Positions 13,101 through 23,796 of a stretch of 64,000 nt of DNA are shown one piece after another (position 1 is the first letter of the stretch; each line of letters begins with the position of its first letter). Source of the stretch: Ditylenchus dipsaci (lineage: Eukaryota; Nematoda; Chromadorea; Rhabditida; Anguinidae); contig SADC01001112.1 in NCBI GenBank assembly GCA_004194705.1, positions 186,001 through 250,000 of the forward strand. Reading direction: 5' to 3'. The notes beneath the pieces were generated by a model. It was not told where the DNA came from, did no database searches, and worked only from the letters and a program-made list of their open reading frames with translations. Both the position numbers and the translations under genes were made by a program.

Positions 13101-16100
13101 CGGAAAATTTATGTGTTATTTTTGCTAATTTTTCTTTTGCTAAGGGTTCATTTTGATATGTCTATTTTGTTAATGTCTTCATGACTGTTCCGGTGTAATC
13201 AAATTTCCAGTGTTCATGTTTGGTTTTTTTCAATTCTCAGTACCCCTTTTGAGTCCTTGTTTGTTAGATTTATTTCATTTCACACAGGTGGTCTGATCCA
13301 GGTGGTATCATTTGAAAATCGAACTTTATAAAGTAAAATTGAAGAAATAGTGGAGGCAAGTTTACAGGTGTCCCAGATATTTAACTTTAAAATTTAACTG
13401 TCCTTGTTTTTTCAAATTATCATAAAGAGCGATAGTTTTTAAATGCAGTGGCGTTTCTTAAAAGACTAAATTTTTCGCCATTAAGACCCGCGGTTTATAA
13501 ATCATCTGAAAAATAGTGCTGCTGTATATAAAATCGTGTGTGACCATTCTTGTTTGACAGGATCGAAATTGCGACTTCACCCACCCCTACCCGATAACCT
13601 GAGGTGTATTCTCCTGGTCCAGGTGGATACCCAGCTGAATGACCTGAAAAAAATAAAATTTGGTCAAACTAAAAAAGAAACTACTTATTCTGATGTAAAA
13701 TCATCTGAGGAATCGACTTTGACAGGACCAAAATCGTGATTTTACCCACCCAAATAAAAAAAACAGGAGTGGATAGGCGGATAGGATATCCACCTGAATG
13801 GCCTAAGAAAAGTAATGTTAGTCAAAACAAATTGGTCCACACACGAATTGATCAACACTTTTCAAATTCGTGCATTTTGAAAAAAATTTTTAGTCTGAGC
13901 CAACCAAACCAAGTGGTCATCCACTTCGAGCAAAAATTTTTTTCACTTTGTCGGTTTCCAATACCTGTTTTCTGGACTAACTCGGGCATGCTGAAGATGG
14001 TTTGATAGTGGTAAAATGCTGTTTTGTAGGGTATTTTTGAGTTTTGGTAAAATCGAGTTTTGTTAAAATCAATTATTTCTCAATACTCAAAAAATACATA
14101 CAAAACGGCATTTAACCACTATCAAACCATCTTCAACATGCCTGAGTTATTCCAGAAAACAGGTTTTGAAAACCGAAAAAGGAAAAAAACTGCTCCAACC
14201 AAACCAAGTGGACGACCACTTGGTTTGGTTGGTGCAGACTAAAAACCCAATTATAACAATGTTCCGAAGTTGAGTTCGTGGTGAACGTGATTGGGTCAAC
14301 TTTTTAGGTCTCAGGTTCGATTCCGTGTACCCGCATTTCCCAAATACCGTAGGGTCATATTTGTAACAGAAAATGGCAGAAGTACACTATACGGCTACCT
14401 CCCTAAAATCGGTTCAAACCACTTATTCGTGTGTTATAGCACTTGAAACGTGTAAAAAACATGTTTTTAGGTGACTTTTACCAAAACTCGAAAAATACCT
14501 GAGAAAATGGCATTTTACCTCTATCAAACCACCTTCAGCATGCCCGAATCAATCCAGAAAACAGATTTTTGAGCCTGAAAAAGTAAAATTTTTTTGCTCC
14601 TGGTGACGACCACTTGGTTTGGTTGGACTTAAAAATTTAAATTCCCGCATAAATTTCTCAAAACCGAGGTTCATGGTTCGAACCCTTATGGGTGCAAAGC
14701 CTATTTCACACCTTTCGCATAGACATTACCAAGGATATTTGGCCTAAATTCAATTTACCGTATTTCCTCTAATTCAGCCCCCCCCCTCTCATTTAGCCCC
14801 CACCCTTTCTTTTTGACTAGAACTTCAGAGTTAGGGCCTTTTTGATTTACAATTTCAAGATTTTTAGGCATCCAAAAAATTTAGCCCCGGGGGTTGAATT
14901 AGAGGAAATACGGTATTTTTTTAGTTTTGGCATTTTTTTTTTAATTCAAAAAATATGAACAAAAAAGTTGAACATTTTCAAAAATATTTGGAGCCTACGA
15001 ATTATACTTTTGCCAACATTTCCGTCAATCGACTTTTCACCTTTTTCACGGCGAATTCTTCCGCCAACGATAAACGGCCAAAGACCAACACACTCCTCAT
15101 TGCAATGGATTGGGGTGAAAAAAAATCAAGGGAACCGAAAAAGGTAGGCTCAGAGAAAAATACTCTTTGCAGTGGGGCTTTTACGTTTAGATACTATCCA
15201 AGTGGGTTACGCAGTTAAAAAAGTTCAAAATAATGACTTTCACTTCACGACAATAACATAAAAACACTGAAAAAAATATATGAAAAAACCCCAAGTGCAC
15301 GTTGCACATGTTATAAAAACAGAAACAGTGTTGTGACTTCCTCATTTTTTCCTCATGACTAATTTTGATGAACATTTCTAACTTTTTAAAACTTTACTCA
15401 ACGAGTTTGATATTATATTATAGCTGAGATTATAGGCTTCAAAATGACACCAAAAGCTTCGAGAGACGTTAACGAAATGTTGGAAGAAAAATCAATAATA
15501 CGCAAAAATGAGGAAAAATGAAGAAAAATGAGGAAAACTTTCCTCACGTTCCTCATTCTACTGTTTTTCTAATATTTTAAATACATTTGGTAAAAAGTTT
15601 GGTGTCACTTTAAAGCTTATAATCTCAGCTTCAAATGACACCAAACTTGCTGAGAAATGTAAGTAAAACGTTGAAAAAAAGCATCAATACTACAAAAGAA
15701 AAAATGAGGAAGAATGAGGAAGTCACAACACTGAACAGAAACCAGTCATAAATAGCGTTGGGTGATGGCCATTAACCCTGTTTAATTCATTCAGGTTGAA
15801 ACCCAGATAAAGGATGAGGATCATAATCACATAAATTACACATGTCACAAATCAACCTTGATTTTTGAAGTTTAATCTCGATAAACAGGCATTTGAAGAA
15901 TTTGAATAAAGTGGCCAGTTTTAAATCAATTTCTAAATGGCTGGTAGTGAATGAATGGTGGTACACCCGATACCTCGAGGTAAAAGCCCCCAGGGGTACT
16001 TACCCTGGTTTCGTAATTAATGAACTGAGGAGTATGGAGTAGGGATGGAGGACGGTCGGGACGGTACGTACACCCCGTCTCGTCCCGTCCCGGATATTTT

Positions 16101-19100
16101 TTACGAGTTTTTCCGTCCCGCAAAATTTTTTGAGTCTGTCTCGTCCCGGGGTAATTTTTGGATTACCGGATTTATTGTCACATCCCAAATTTTTTGAAAT
16201 TTGTCCCGTCTACCGAATTCGAAAATCATGTTGAAGTGTAGTCTATTTTTTCTTATCATTTAAAATCTGACAAAATTTTTGGTAGATATTAAGGTTCTTG
16301 ATTGAGAATATACTCGAGTATATATTTGGACATTATCTAGCTTTTGTCCGTGATGTGAACTGGAACAAAATATTTTACATATTTTTTTTGAAAACTGATT
16401 TTTGTTATCAAATTTCCTGTTTGTGTCCCGACCGGGGAAATCATTGTACCGTTCCGGAATTTCAAATTTTTTTCCCGTTCTGGTATAGGTCATCCTCAAT
16501 TCCTGGTATGAGTACCATCGTATATCCCTGTTCTTAGGGGTAGATATCCCTGAGGCACAAACCCTCGGAGTACATACTCCAGGGTACCGAAGTACATACC
16601 CGCTGCTACTTTACATACTCTGCTCGATGAGAAATCGCCAGAATCCGAACACGAATGAAGACTTTTTTAGATGTTTTTCATACAAACAATCCTAAATTCT
16701 GGTCTGTAGTATTTCGCAATTGGAGGATGTGGGTGTTCGCTAGAGTGCTTTCGGGTGGTTTGAAGTCAAAGTGGCTAGAAACTGTGTGGAAACGCACGGG
16801 AACGCATGAACACGCATGAAAACACACGTGAATTTTCGACACGTCAATTTGGCATGTGAATTTTGGTACGTGAAGTTGACATATAAATTTTACTTTTAAA
16901 TCATACTCATCAGGCTAACCTGCCTTTGAAAAATTAAGAAAGAACTTTAATTCCAATGAAAGCATTTATTTATCTGTGGTTAAACGGAAAAGTGGTTAAA
17001 ACGGTTTTTGGGAGGAGACCGTATAGTGTACTTTAGCCTAAAAAAGCCAGAAAAGGCCTTTATCAAAATATTGTTTAGGGTAATTCAGAGTGGTTTGGAG
17101 TGGTTGGAGTTGTTTGGACTGGTTTTAATTGGTTACGAAAAAAATTGAGTTGATTTTAGAGGGTGCAATGATATTGCAACATGCATAACAAAAAGTACCT
17201 TATAAAAGGTAGTTAGCAGAATAACTTCTTAGCAAAACGACGTATAGCAAATGTTCGGATAAATTTTCCGTTCATAACAAATTGCCGCATAAATTTTTTT
17301 CTTAGCAAATGTACCTATAAGCAAATTTGGTCTTAAATTTTGGGGTAAAGCGCTAACTATCCCATTAAAAGGGCATGCCCACGATAATAAGAGGTGGTGC
17401 TCGGGAATTCAAAAATTTTTCCAAATCATTGAACTTAAGGGATGAGCATTTTGCCTTTTTGTAAATTAAAAAAAGGCAAAAAGGGCAAAAAACTTGCCCT
17501 TTTTTGCCTTTTAAAGCAAGTTGTCCGAAAAGGGCAATTTGCTCTAAGTGAATGTTTTGTTTTTAGTAGGTTTTCAGTCATTTATATGCAAAACTGTTAG
17601 ATTACACGTCGGATGTGTGTTCAGCGTAGTCGATTTGCTTCTGAAACCACTATTTTAGTAAGAACTCACTGTGATCTGAAATTCCACTCGAGACAAAAAC
17701 ATTCAAATTAAAATTTTCGATTTTTCTAAATTTGGAATTCCACGTTGTCTTTTAAATTTTAAAAGCAGTTTTTCAAGCAAATCGACCATTCTGAACACGA
17801 ATCAGTCTAAAAGGCTGTATAAAAATGCAGGATTATCATATCGACTTTTGTTGGCTAAATTTCGGAACACCCACCCCAGTCAATTTCGGAACATCCACCC
17901 CAGTCAAATTTTGTTATACAGACTGATTCATACAAAAACAAATACACAAAAAAGCATTTATTACTCGAACAGTACTAAGAATAGCAATCAAAAATTTAAT
18001 CGGTACGTCTGACTTGAGAGAACTTATTTCGCTTATACACAGCTATTGACTTATCATCAAATTAAACGGAGCACTTATCATCGGCGAATTTATCTTCTTC
18101 GAAAACAGAAATAATGACAGCTTGGTATATCTTTTCGCACTTGCCAAATGGAACTTTCACTTCGTCACCGACAGAGAACGTAATACGCGATGAAGAATGA
18201 ACCGAAGATGTAGAGTGAACAACATACTGAGACTGATATTCGTGTTGAGTGAATTCAACTTCACTCTCTCCACTGCTGCTCTCATCAATGTTGAATCGAT
18301 AAGTATCGTCAAAGTGTCTGGAGTCGTACTCCAGATTCATTTGTACGCACAGCTGAATCATCTTCAGGAAAGGATCACTATAAAACCAAAATGACAAAAT
18401 GAAAATTGGAAACTATTAGCTCCATAAAAAAATCTATAAATCTTTAACGCACACAAATAAACGTATAACAACAAACATTGGCAAGAATAACACAGGTAGC
18501 GAAACAATGAAAAAACTATTTAATATTAATTCCAGATTTCAAATGCATGAGAATAAGTTTGAACTGACTGGGGTGAGTGTTCCGAAATTGACTGGGGTGG
18601 GTGTTCCGAAATTGACTGGGGTGGGTGCACCGAAATTGACTGGGGTGGGTGTTCCGAAATTGACTGGGGTAGGTGTTCCGAAATTGACTAGGGTGGGTGC
18701 TCCGAAACTGCTCCCTTTTGTTTCTGAAATTTTGTAGTTTTGCAGTTTTACACACATTTTTTAACAGATTCATGTTTGCAACGGTCGCTTTGCTAAAGAA
18801 ACTGCCTTTAAAGGGGGACTTTATATACGCATCGTCTTTTGTCGAAAGTTCTAGTCCCTCTGGGGTGCTTTAATTTACTTTTTTAGTAAGTTTTTTAACT
18901 ATTAGGTCCAAAAATCATCGAGCGATCGATTGCAACCATTTCCAGCACTGATTTGCTGTCATCAACTGCCTCAATTTTGCGATTTTTGGCAATGACTACC
19001 AAAATTAGAGGAAACCAGTCAAAATGATGCGTACTTAGGCTAATATAGCCTGAGCCTCCACCAATTTTATTTATTTGTCCACGCGTTTAGTAACTTCCTG

Positions 19101-20045
19101 GAGTCAGAATTTCATGGGGAGCAAGATAAAAAAATTTTCGCACCAAAATCGCTTCAGAAAAACAAGGTAGCTACCGAAGGTTTGACAAAGGAACAAAAAT
19201 TGGGAAAAAATGTCAGTTCCAGAATACTACCGAAAAGTACTGGTATAGTCCTATTGAGGATTTCATCGAATTGGATTTTTTATATTTTAGCCCTAACTTT
19301 ATACCAACTTTTCATCTGTATGATAGCTCAAATGAAAGCCCAGAAGCTTGGCTACATTTTGACACTAAACTTGTAAATAAAAAGAGATAAATAATAAGGT
19401 CTGCAGCCAGTGGTACTCGAACCTGTGACCTAAGGCGATGCGTATATAAAGTTTCAATTTAATTTTAGGTATGGTTTTGTTAGAAACCAAGTTGATAAAT
19501 CCGTACAGAAGTTCGATGTTCAGAAAAAATTTCCGAGTTTCCGGTCATCACCACTTATAAGCGTGGGCATGGCCCTTTAAAGAAGGAAAATCTAAAAAAT
19601 AATTCAGCTGTGTAATTTTGATATGAAAACCCCGAAAAATCCCTGCGGTTGTACAGGCTCGTTCAGGCGGGCGGTCACTTTGACCAGTATAGACAATAAC
19701 CAGAGATGGATTTTTTTATCAATTATAGAGCTAGCCCTAGCAGCCCAATTATAGATCTCACATCAGACTCGGATTCTGACATTGAAGTGGTGAGTGAGGT
19801 TATAGCAACACCTCCTAGAACCCCCTGCATCCCTAAAGAGCCTATTGCGGTCAACAAACCAGAGGAAACTAAAGGTGAGTTGAAAATTTGCGATTGCATA
19901 TACATTTAAAAAAATTACTTCAGAAAACAAAACTCAAGAATCCCTAGAACTTAAGACACCTTGTACTGCAAATAATCCCTTCCGAGTGGAGCCTGGGAGT
20001 GGACTTAAGCTGAGGATACTTAGAAATATGCCGAGGAATGAATAG
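10183..20045 (+). CDS. TAF3: TAF3-like TFIID subunit (histone-fold protein)
   Basis: Exons 10183-10351, 10692-10798, 10850-10940, 12167-12248, 12308-12443, 12496-12730, 19704-19874, 19924-20045. Every junction is GT-AG and in phase, giving about 370 aa. Residues 1-70 form a histone fold (SVAAMVNNVGF ... LSGLTKAFMDGLA) ending in EQMGVDLPDLWDYM, colinear with the TAF3 segment around FQLMGVSLHELEDYI, then IPSFPV, a TAF3 hallmark. The middle is basic (KIRKSKLKRKEEKRKK) and ends LKIILPATPKEMKQVVIAKK, like the region before the PHD finger of fly and vertebrate TAF3. The C-terminus carries PIIDLTSDSDSDIEVV, resembling a SUMO-interaction motif. No PHD finger is visible. Joining exon 6 to 7 across 7 kb of repeats rests on matching phase 1. 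The first Met could lie upstream, since the frame is open from 10147. Confidence 0.8.
10972..11778. repeat. Large inverted repeat nested in TAF3 intron 3
   Basis: The left arm (from 10972, with TTTTTCACTCGCAAATTAGAG and GAGATCTCGGG) is mirrored at 11650-11778. Nested inside are a CTCTAATAGACGGGC palindrome (11150-11392) and an inverted pair of tRNA-B-box-like segments (11410-11480 and 11590-11640, core CACAGGTTCGAATACCACTG). Confidence 0.8.
11929..12060. repeat. TACCGTATTTCCTCTAAT-family MITE
   Basis: Left end TACCGTATTTCCTCTAATTT with GCCCCCCC; right end GGGGGCTAAATTACAGGAAA then TACGGTA. Lies in TAF3 intron 3, upstream of exon 4. Confidence 0.8.
12888..13053. repeat. pogo/Tc1-like MITE, TATAACGCGAC variant
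   Basis: ACAGTTGAGTCGCGATACAA at left and TATATCGAGACTCGACTGTA at right, flanked by TA. Several tandem GATATAACGCGACC words inside. Confidence 0.75.
13054..13896. other. No gene; diverged tandem duplication
   Basis: About 13556-13660 and 13721-13830 are diverged direct copies (shared GACAGGA, CACCCA, CACCTGAATGGCCT-like words). No exon supported. Confidence 0.5.
13897..14240. repeat. Palindromic element with CCAAGTGG(T/A)CGACCACTTGG ends
   Basis: Both ends carry CCAACCAAACCAAGTGG; the right end is itself a palindrome. The inner arms GAAGATGGTTTGATAGTGG and its complement lie at about 13990-14136. A second, partial copy ends at 14635, and the related element at 20949-21264 carries the same terminal palindrome. 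Confidence 0.8.
14756..14916. repeat. TACCGTATTTCCTCTAAT-family MITE
   Basis: Inverted ends TACCGTATTTCCTCTAATTC and GAATTAGAGGAAATACGGTA with GCCCCC next to each end. Close relative of 11929-12060. Confidence 0.8.
15326..15733. mobile_element. Fold-back element, TCCTCATTTTT motif
   Basis: CAGTGTTGTGACTTCCTCAT at left and ATGAGGAAGTCACAACACTG at right enclose repeats of AAAAATGAGG on one strand and its complement on the other, plus an inner inverted pair (AGCTGAGATTATAAGC). Confidence 0.75.
16040..16531. mobile_element. Fold-back element, CGGGACGG motif
   Basis: AGGGAT...ATCCCT ends enclose many CGTCCCG/CGGGACG words, a GC-rich island in AT-rich DNA. Open frames here are products of the repeat. 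Confidence 0.55.
16532..17364. other. No gene recognised (TAF3 intron 6)
   Basis: Contains local direct repeats (AACGCATGAAcacgcatgaa; TGGTTTGGAGTGGTTGGAG). No exon supported. Confidence 0.45.
17957..17962 (-). promoter_or_regulatory. Polyadenylation signal
   Basis: AATAAA on the minus strand, about 100 bases after the stop at 18062. Confidence 0.6.
18062..18377 (-). CDS. Terminal exon of an unidentified protein
   Basis: One minus-strand exon of about 105 codons. It opens at acceptor TTTTATAG (18378-18385) and closes with TAA at 18062. Reading begins SDPFLKMIQLCVQMN, passes a Ser/acidic stretch (DESSSGESEVEF) and ends with SVGDEVKVPFGKCEKIYQAV and an acidic tail; that end could be a small beta-rich fold but I cannot name it. 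A poly(A) signal follows at 17957-17962, so it looks like a true 3' exon. Upstream exons were not found: the DNA to the right is minisatellite. It lies antisense in the 7-kb TAF3 intron. Confidence 0.5.
18561..18710. repeat. Minisatellite, 24-bp unit GAAATTGACTGGGGTGGGTG
   Basis: Six to seven units. Two units in opposite orientation occur at 17858-17909, so the exon at 18062-18377 sits between inverted arms. Confidence 0.85.
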
Positions 20046-20137
20046 ATAACCCACAATTCATATTTTTGTAATGTAAAATTATACACTGATAATAATTTTT
20101 ACATTGCCTCCAAAGGCAAAGTGTACGTAGAGTTTTA

Positions 20138-20143
20138 AATAAA
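20138..20143 (+). promoter_or_regulatory. Polyadenylation signal of TAF3
   Basis: AATAAA lies 93 bases after the TAG stop, in a T-rich 3' region. Confidence 0.7.
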
Positions 20144-20500
20144 GAAGTCTGAAAAGTGATGCAATTAACAGAAAAAGTTAACAACTAATTCTGAACCATG
20201 AAGTAAAATGGAATTCTTTTTGAAACGTGGTCGTCATCTGACCTTAGAAACTGATCTTAAAGACCTATAACACCCGATTTGATCAGGTACAACACATTAA
20301 TACGAAAATAGCCCCCATATTATAAATTGCAACACTCGCATTATATTCTTCTTCACGAATTCGGAAAATTTTTGGGTCGATCATGAGATTTTTGTTTGCT
20401 TTAAGTGCTCAAAAGCTGATTAAAAACAAGACTTACGACACTAGTTAGAAAAAGAACACTGGCCTTCCAAGCAAAATTATGTATAAATAAGATAGAGAAC

Positions 20501-20640
20501 GGGGTCCGCCTCGTTTCCCCTCAAAGTGCGTTTCCCCTCAAGCTCGTTTCCCCTCAAAGTTCGTTTCCCCTCAAAAGTCGTTTCCCCTCAAAGGTCGTTT
20601 CCCTCAAAGGTCGTTTCCCTCAAAATAAGTTCCCTTCGAA
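20501..20640. repeat. Minisatellite element end, CGTTTCCCCTCAAAG unit
   Basis: Begins GGGGTCCGCC and continues with seven to eight units. It is the inverted counterpart of the ends at 21755 and 24592. Confidence 0.85.
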
Positions 20641-20948
20641 ATAAGTAAATAAATAAGTAAAGTTTACCCCGTGGTACCTACCCGAGGGGGTATCCACATC
20701 CAGAATCCAAAATTTTAGATTTAGCTCAAAGTAATTAAAAACCCAAACGATTTAATTCAAAATTGTGTTCTGAAAACGGTTAAATTTGAAATGGGGGTCT
20801 TCTACTCGAGACTGATTGCACCCAGATGGGGTCGAACCAGTAACCTTGGGAATGAGTATATCAACTTTTACACCACTTAAACACTCAAAATATGATAAAT
20901 AAAGGTATGCACCCAGCTGGATTTGAACCATCATCCTAGGCGATGTCT
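20641..20948. other. tRNA-B-box-like segments, no gene
   Basis: Two segments resembling the T-arm side of tRNA (GCACCCAGATGGGGTCGAAC at 20818; GCACCCAGCTGGATTTGAAC at 20910). No cloverleaf can be drawn. Confidence 0.5.
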
Positions 20949-21264
20949 ATCCAAGTGGTCGTCCACTTGGATAAAAAAACTTTTTTACGTTTTCGGGTTT
21001 CAAAACCATTTTCTAAACTGATTCGAGCATGCTGAAGATGGTTTGACAGTGGTAAAATCACGTTTTATCGAATAATTTTTGAGCTATTGTGAACTCTTAA
21101 TTTATCAAAATCAAGAATTTACTATAACTCAAAAATTTCTTCATAAACGTTATTTTACCACTGTCAAACCATCTTCAGTGTGCTACAATTAGTGCAGAAA
21201 AATTATTTTGGAAGCCGAAAACGTGAGCAAAAAATTTTCGATCCAAGTGGACGACCACTTGGAT
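20949..21264. repeat. Inverted-repeat element with ATCCAAGTGG...CCACTTGGAT ends
   Basis: Each terminus is a palindrome (ATCCAAGTGG, 4 nt, CCACTTGGAT). Inner arms GAAGATGGTTTGACAGTGG and complement. Related to 13897-14240. Confidence 0.85.
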
Positions 21265-21372
21265 ATTGTGGCCGCGGGGATATTGTGGCCGCGGGGATAT
21301 TGTGGCCCAGGGATATTGTGGCCCGGGATATTGTGGCCCAGGATATTGTGGCCCGGGGATATTGTGTCCGTG
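21262..21372. repeat. Tandem repeat GGATATTGTGGCCC
   Basis: Seven units of 15-17 bp directly abutting the previous element. GC content is far above the surroundings. Confidence 0.85.
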
Positions 21373-21427
21373 TCCGAAAAATATATATAGACGATTGAAA
21401 ATTTTCTATAACACAATAAGAGTGAAT

Positions 21428-21755
21428 ATTTTATTTTTGACGTACAAGTGGTTACAAAAACATTATTCGAAAAGTTTTTGGGACTAAAGTAAAACCAACG
21501 ATATTTCATGCTTTTTGTATTACATTAGTTTATTTTTGTCGATTTTTTTTTAGAAAAAAATTATTTTGAGGGGAACTTATTTGAGGGGAAACGACCTTTG
21601 AGGGAAATGAACTTTGAGGGGAAACGAACTTTGAGGGGAAACGACCTTTGAGGGGAAACGAACTTTGAGGGAAACGACCTTTGAGGGGAAATGAACTTTG
21701 AGGGGAAACGAGCTTGAGGGGAAACGCACTTTGAGGGGAAACACCCGTGTCCCCG
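21428..21755. mobile_element. Minisatellite-bearing element, copy 1
   Basis: About 130 bp of unique leader (starts ATTTTATTTTTGACGTACAA) precedes an array of TTTGAGGGGAAACGAAC units (21566-21742). The leader is nearly identical to that at 23797. Confidence 0.85.
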
Positions 21756-21948
21756 TTTTTTTGCCTTCTATGTAATATACCTAGCCCTCCAATAATCGGA
21801 CCGTCATGCAATTACACGTAGATCTTAGTGTTAGCACTCAGGTTCAGGGTTAGGTAAAGGACTCAGAAATCTGTGACGCCTTTTCTGGGTCCGGGTCTAA
21901 CATTTGGGTGCTCTTTACTTGAGAAAAAAATGAATAATCATCAGGGCT

Positions 21949-22866
21949 GGTGCTATGGTAACACTATAGAATGCCCCCCCCCCCAGCTAGCGAAAAATTT
22001 ACTTTTCCTGAAGGGGAAAGGACCCGTCCCATTTTGATTCTCGTGCTCTGAATAGGCACGGAAACACTTTGGTTTCCGAAAAATCGAAAAAAAAATTTTC
22101 GATTTGCCTTGGTCCCCAAGGTAAAAATTTAAGAAAATTCAAAAAAAAATTTTTTGAATTCCGCCAAAACATTTTTAAAGGGAATAAGGGCTGTATTGGG
22201 AGGGGAAGGGAAAAAAAGGGGCCACTTTCATGTCAAAATTATAAAAAAGTGAATTCTGGACTATTTCGGATGTCCTGCTATGTTTTTCAACTGGGCCGTT
22301 GCAAAAAGAGACTCTATATGCATTTTATGGTCAAGAGTACTTCTCGGAATCATGTCTAAGGTAAGTGTGTGCGCGCATCTCTAACTCTCAAGCCCCTGCG
22401 CCCCATCGGGGCGCAGGGGGCTTGGGGGCTTGGAGTTGAGATGCGCACACCCACATACCTTAGACACAAATCACTCGAAAGTGACTCTGGATGCATGAAA
22501 AAGCATGCATACCAGAGTTTATTTATGCGGTAGGCCCAGTATTCAAAACTATGTTCAACATCTTCTTGTTAGTGGGCTCTGTGTGCTTAGTGGCCCTCTT
22601 TTGTCCTTCCCCTCCCAATACAGCCCTAAATCCTTAAAAAATGTTTTGGCGGGAATTCAAAAAAATATTTTTTTTGAATTTTCCTAAATTTTTCACCTTG
22701 GGGACCAAGGCAAATCGAAAAAATTTTTTTTCGATTTTTCAGAAACCAAAGTGTTTCCGTGCCTATTCAGAGCACGAGAATCAAAATGGGACGGGTCCTT
22801 TCCCTTCAGGAAAAGTAAATTTTTCGCTAGCTGGGGGGGGGCATTCTATAGTATAGCCGGTGCTAT
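21949..22866. repeat. Approximately 0.9-kb palindrome with GC-rich hairpin core
   Basis: Left arm (ATTCTATAG-like, CCCCCCC, CTAGCGAAAAATTTAC, GGAAAGGACCCGTCCC) is mirrored in order on the right to 22866. At the centre (22340-22460) is GCCCCTGCGCCCC-ATC-GGGGCGCAGGGG. The same core is at 53170-53290 inside a different outer palindrome. Confidence 0.9.
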
Positions 22867-23382
22867 TTTATAAAAGGTTCGATTTTTTAATGCTGTTTAC
22901 CTGTCGTTCCACTCTATCAATTTGACAGGATAAGAATTGTATTCATTTATTCCGTAAATTGTCGGTGTGCCTTGTTCCCGTGTTATTTACCTTAGTAGAA
23001 CGTTATACATCATATTGTTTCATAATCCTGTGTCATCATTCTTTATGGGCACTAGGTGTTTCTGAATCTCTCTGATCGCTGCAAGTTATATCCGGACTAT
23101 TTTTTTGGTGAGCTCTGACAGCTGGGTCTGGCTGGGATGGCATCTCTTAGTTTGAATCTCGACTTCAAATGCATACTGCCCTCGAATATACTAAAAAAAG
23201 AAATCCATGGTATGGCCTTGTCTCAGCATAGTCCGCAGGGTTATTGCGCGGCGGCTTCCATAGTTTAGTTCTGAACTGGAACTTCAGTCTATAATCTTAG
23301 GTGGTCCCAAACAACTGCATCACGTTGGGGACATCGAACCTGCACTTTTAAACAACTAACTTTTTTTGAATTATCTACTTAA

Positions 23383-23796
23383 GCCAGTAATCTCAACTCC
23401 TCGATTCAGAACCGACGACATGCTTGACTACAGAGAAGACGACGATGAGTCCGATTTGGAAGATGAGTTGTTTGCCACTGGTCGGCCTTGCTCTTCAGTC
23501 ACCATATTGCCTATGCCTCACTCCCCAACAACGACAAGCATGACAACAGTACCAGTAGCAGTAATCTGGAAGAAAGCGAGGAGCGTAAAGAGTCTCTAGC
23601 ACCACTTAAAAGGCCTCCCATCAACTTATTGGCGCGGACACCTCAATACACCAGCATTACAACCAGTAGTCTGGCCCTACCTTATGACACTCAAATAATT
23701 AATACTCAAGTAAACGGGTTCCACTGCCACCTGCAAGGTGTAATGCCGGACTATAAGTCCAGGTCACTGTCTAACCTAGAGAACACTCCACCCTTC
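23383..23796 (+). CDS. Acidic/Ser-rich coding exon, unidentified, interrupted
   Basis: Reads KPVISTPRFRTDDMLDYRED, then a run of Asp/Glu,  up to GRPC in one frame. From about 23490 it continues in a second frame (SLPNNDKHDNSTSSSNLEES ... RPPINLLARTPQYTSI ... PDYKSRSLSNLENTPPF). The shift equals one missing base near 23480-23520, the same error type as in neighbouring genes. Acceptor candidate CTACTTAAG at 23374-23382. A donor-like AG|GTCACT occurs at 23761, before SLSNLE. The open frame runs straight into the minisatellite element at 23797, so the true exon end is lost or the element supplies the last residues. I do not recognise the family; composition suggests a disordered regulatory segment. 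Confidence 0.5.

Larger units (their letters stand above)
17365..19580. repeat. MITE split by later insertions (arms 17365-17433 and 19466-19580)
   Basis: The left arm TTAAAAGGGCATGCCCACG with AATTCAAAAATTTTT matches, inverted, the right arm AAAAAATTT...GCGTGGGCATGGCCCTTTAA. About 2 kb now lies between the arms, including a simple AAAAGGGCA palindrome (17440-17560) and the 18062-18377 exon. Confidence 0.6.

Noticed and set aside
18507..18773. Frames with repeating GVPKLTGVG or NTHPSQFR
   Set aside because: Read-through of the 24-bp minisatellite on both strands.
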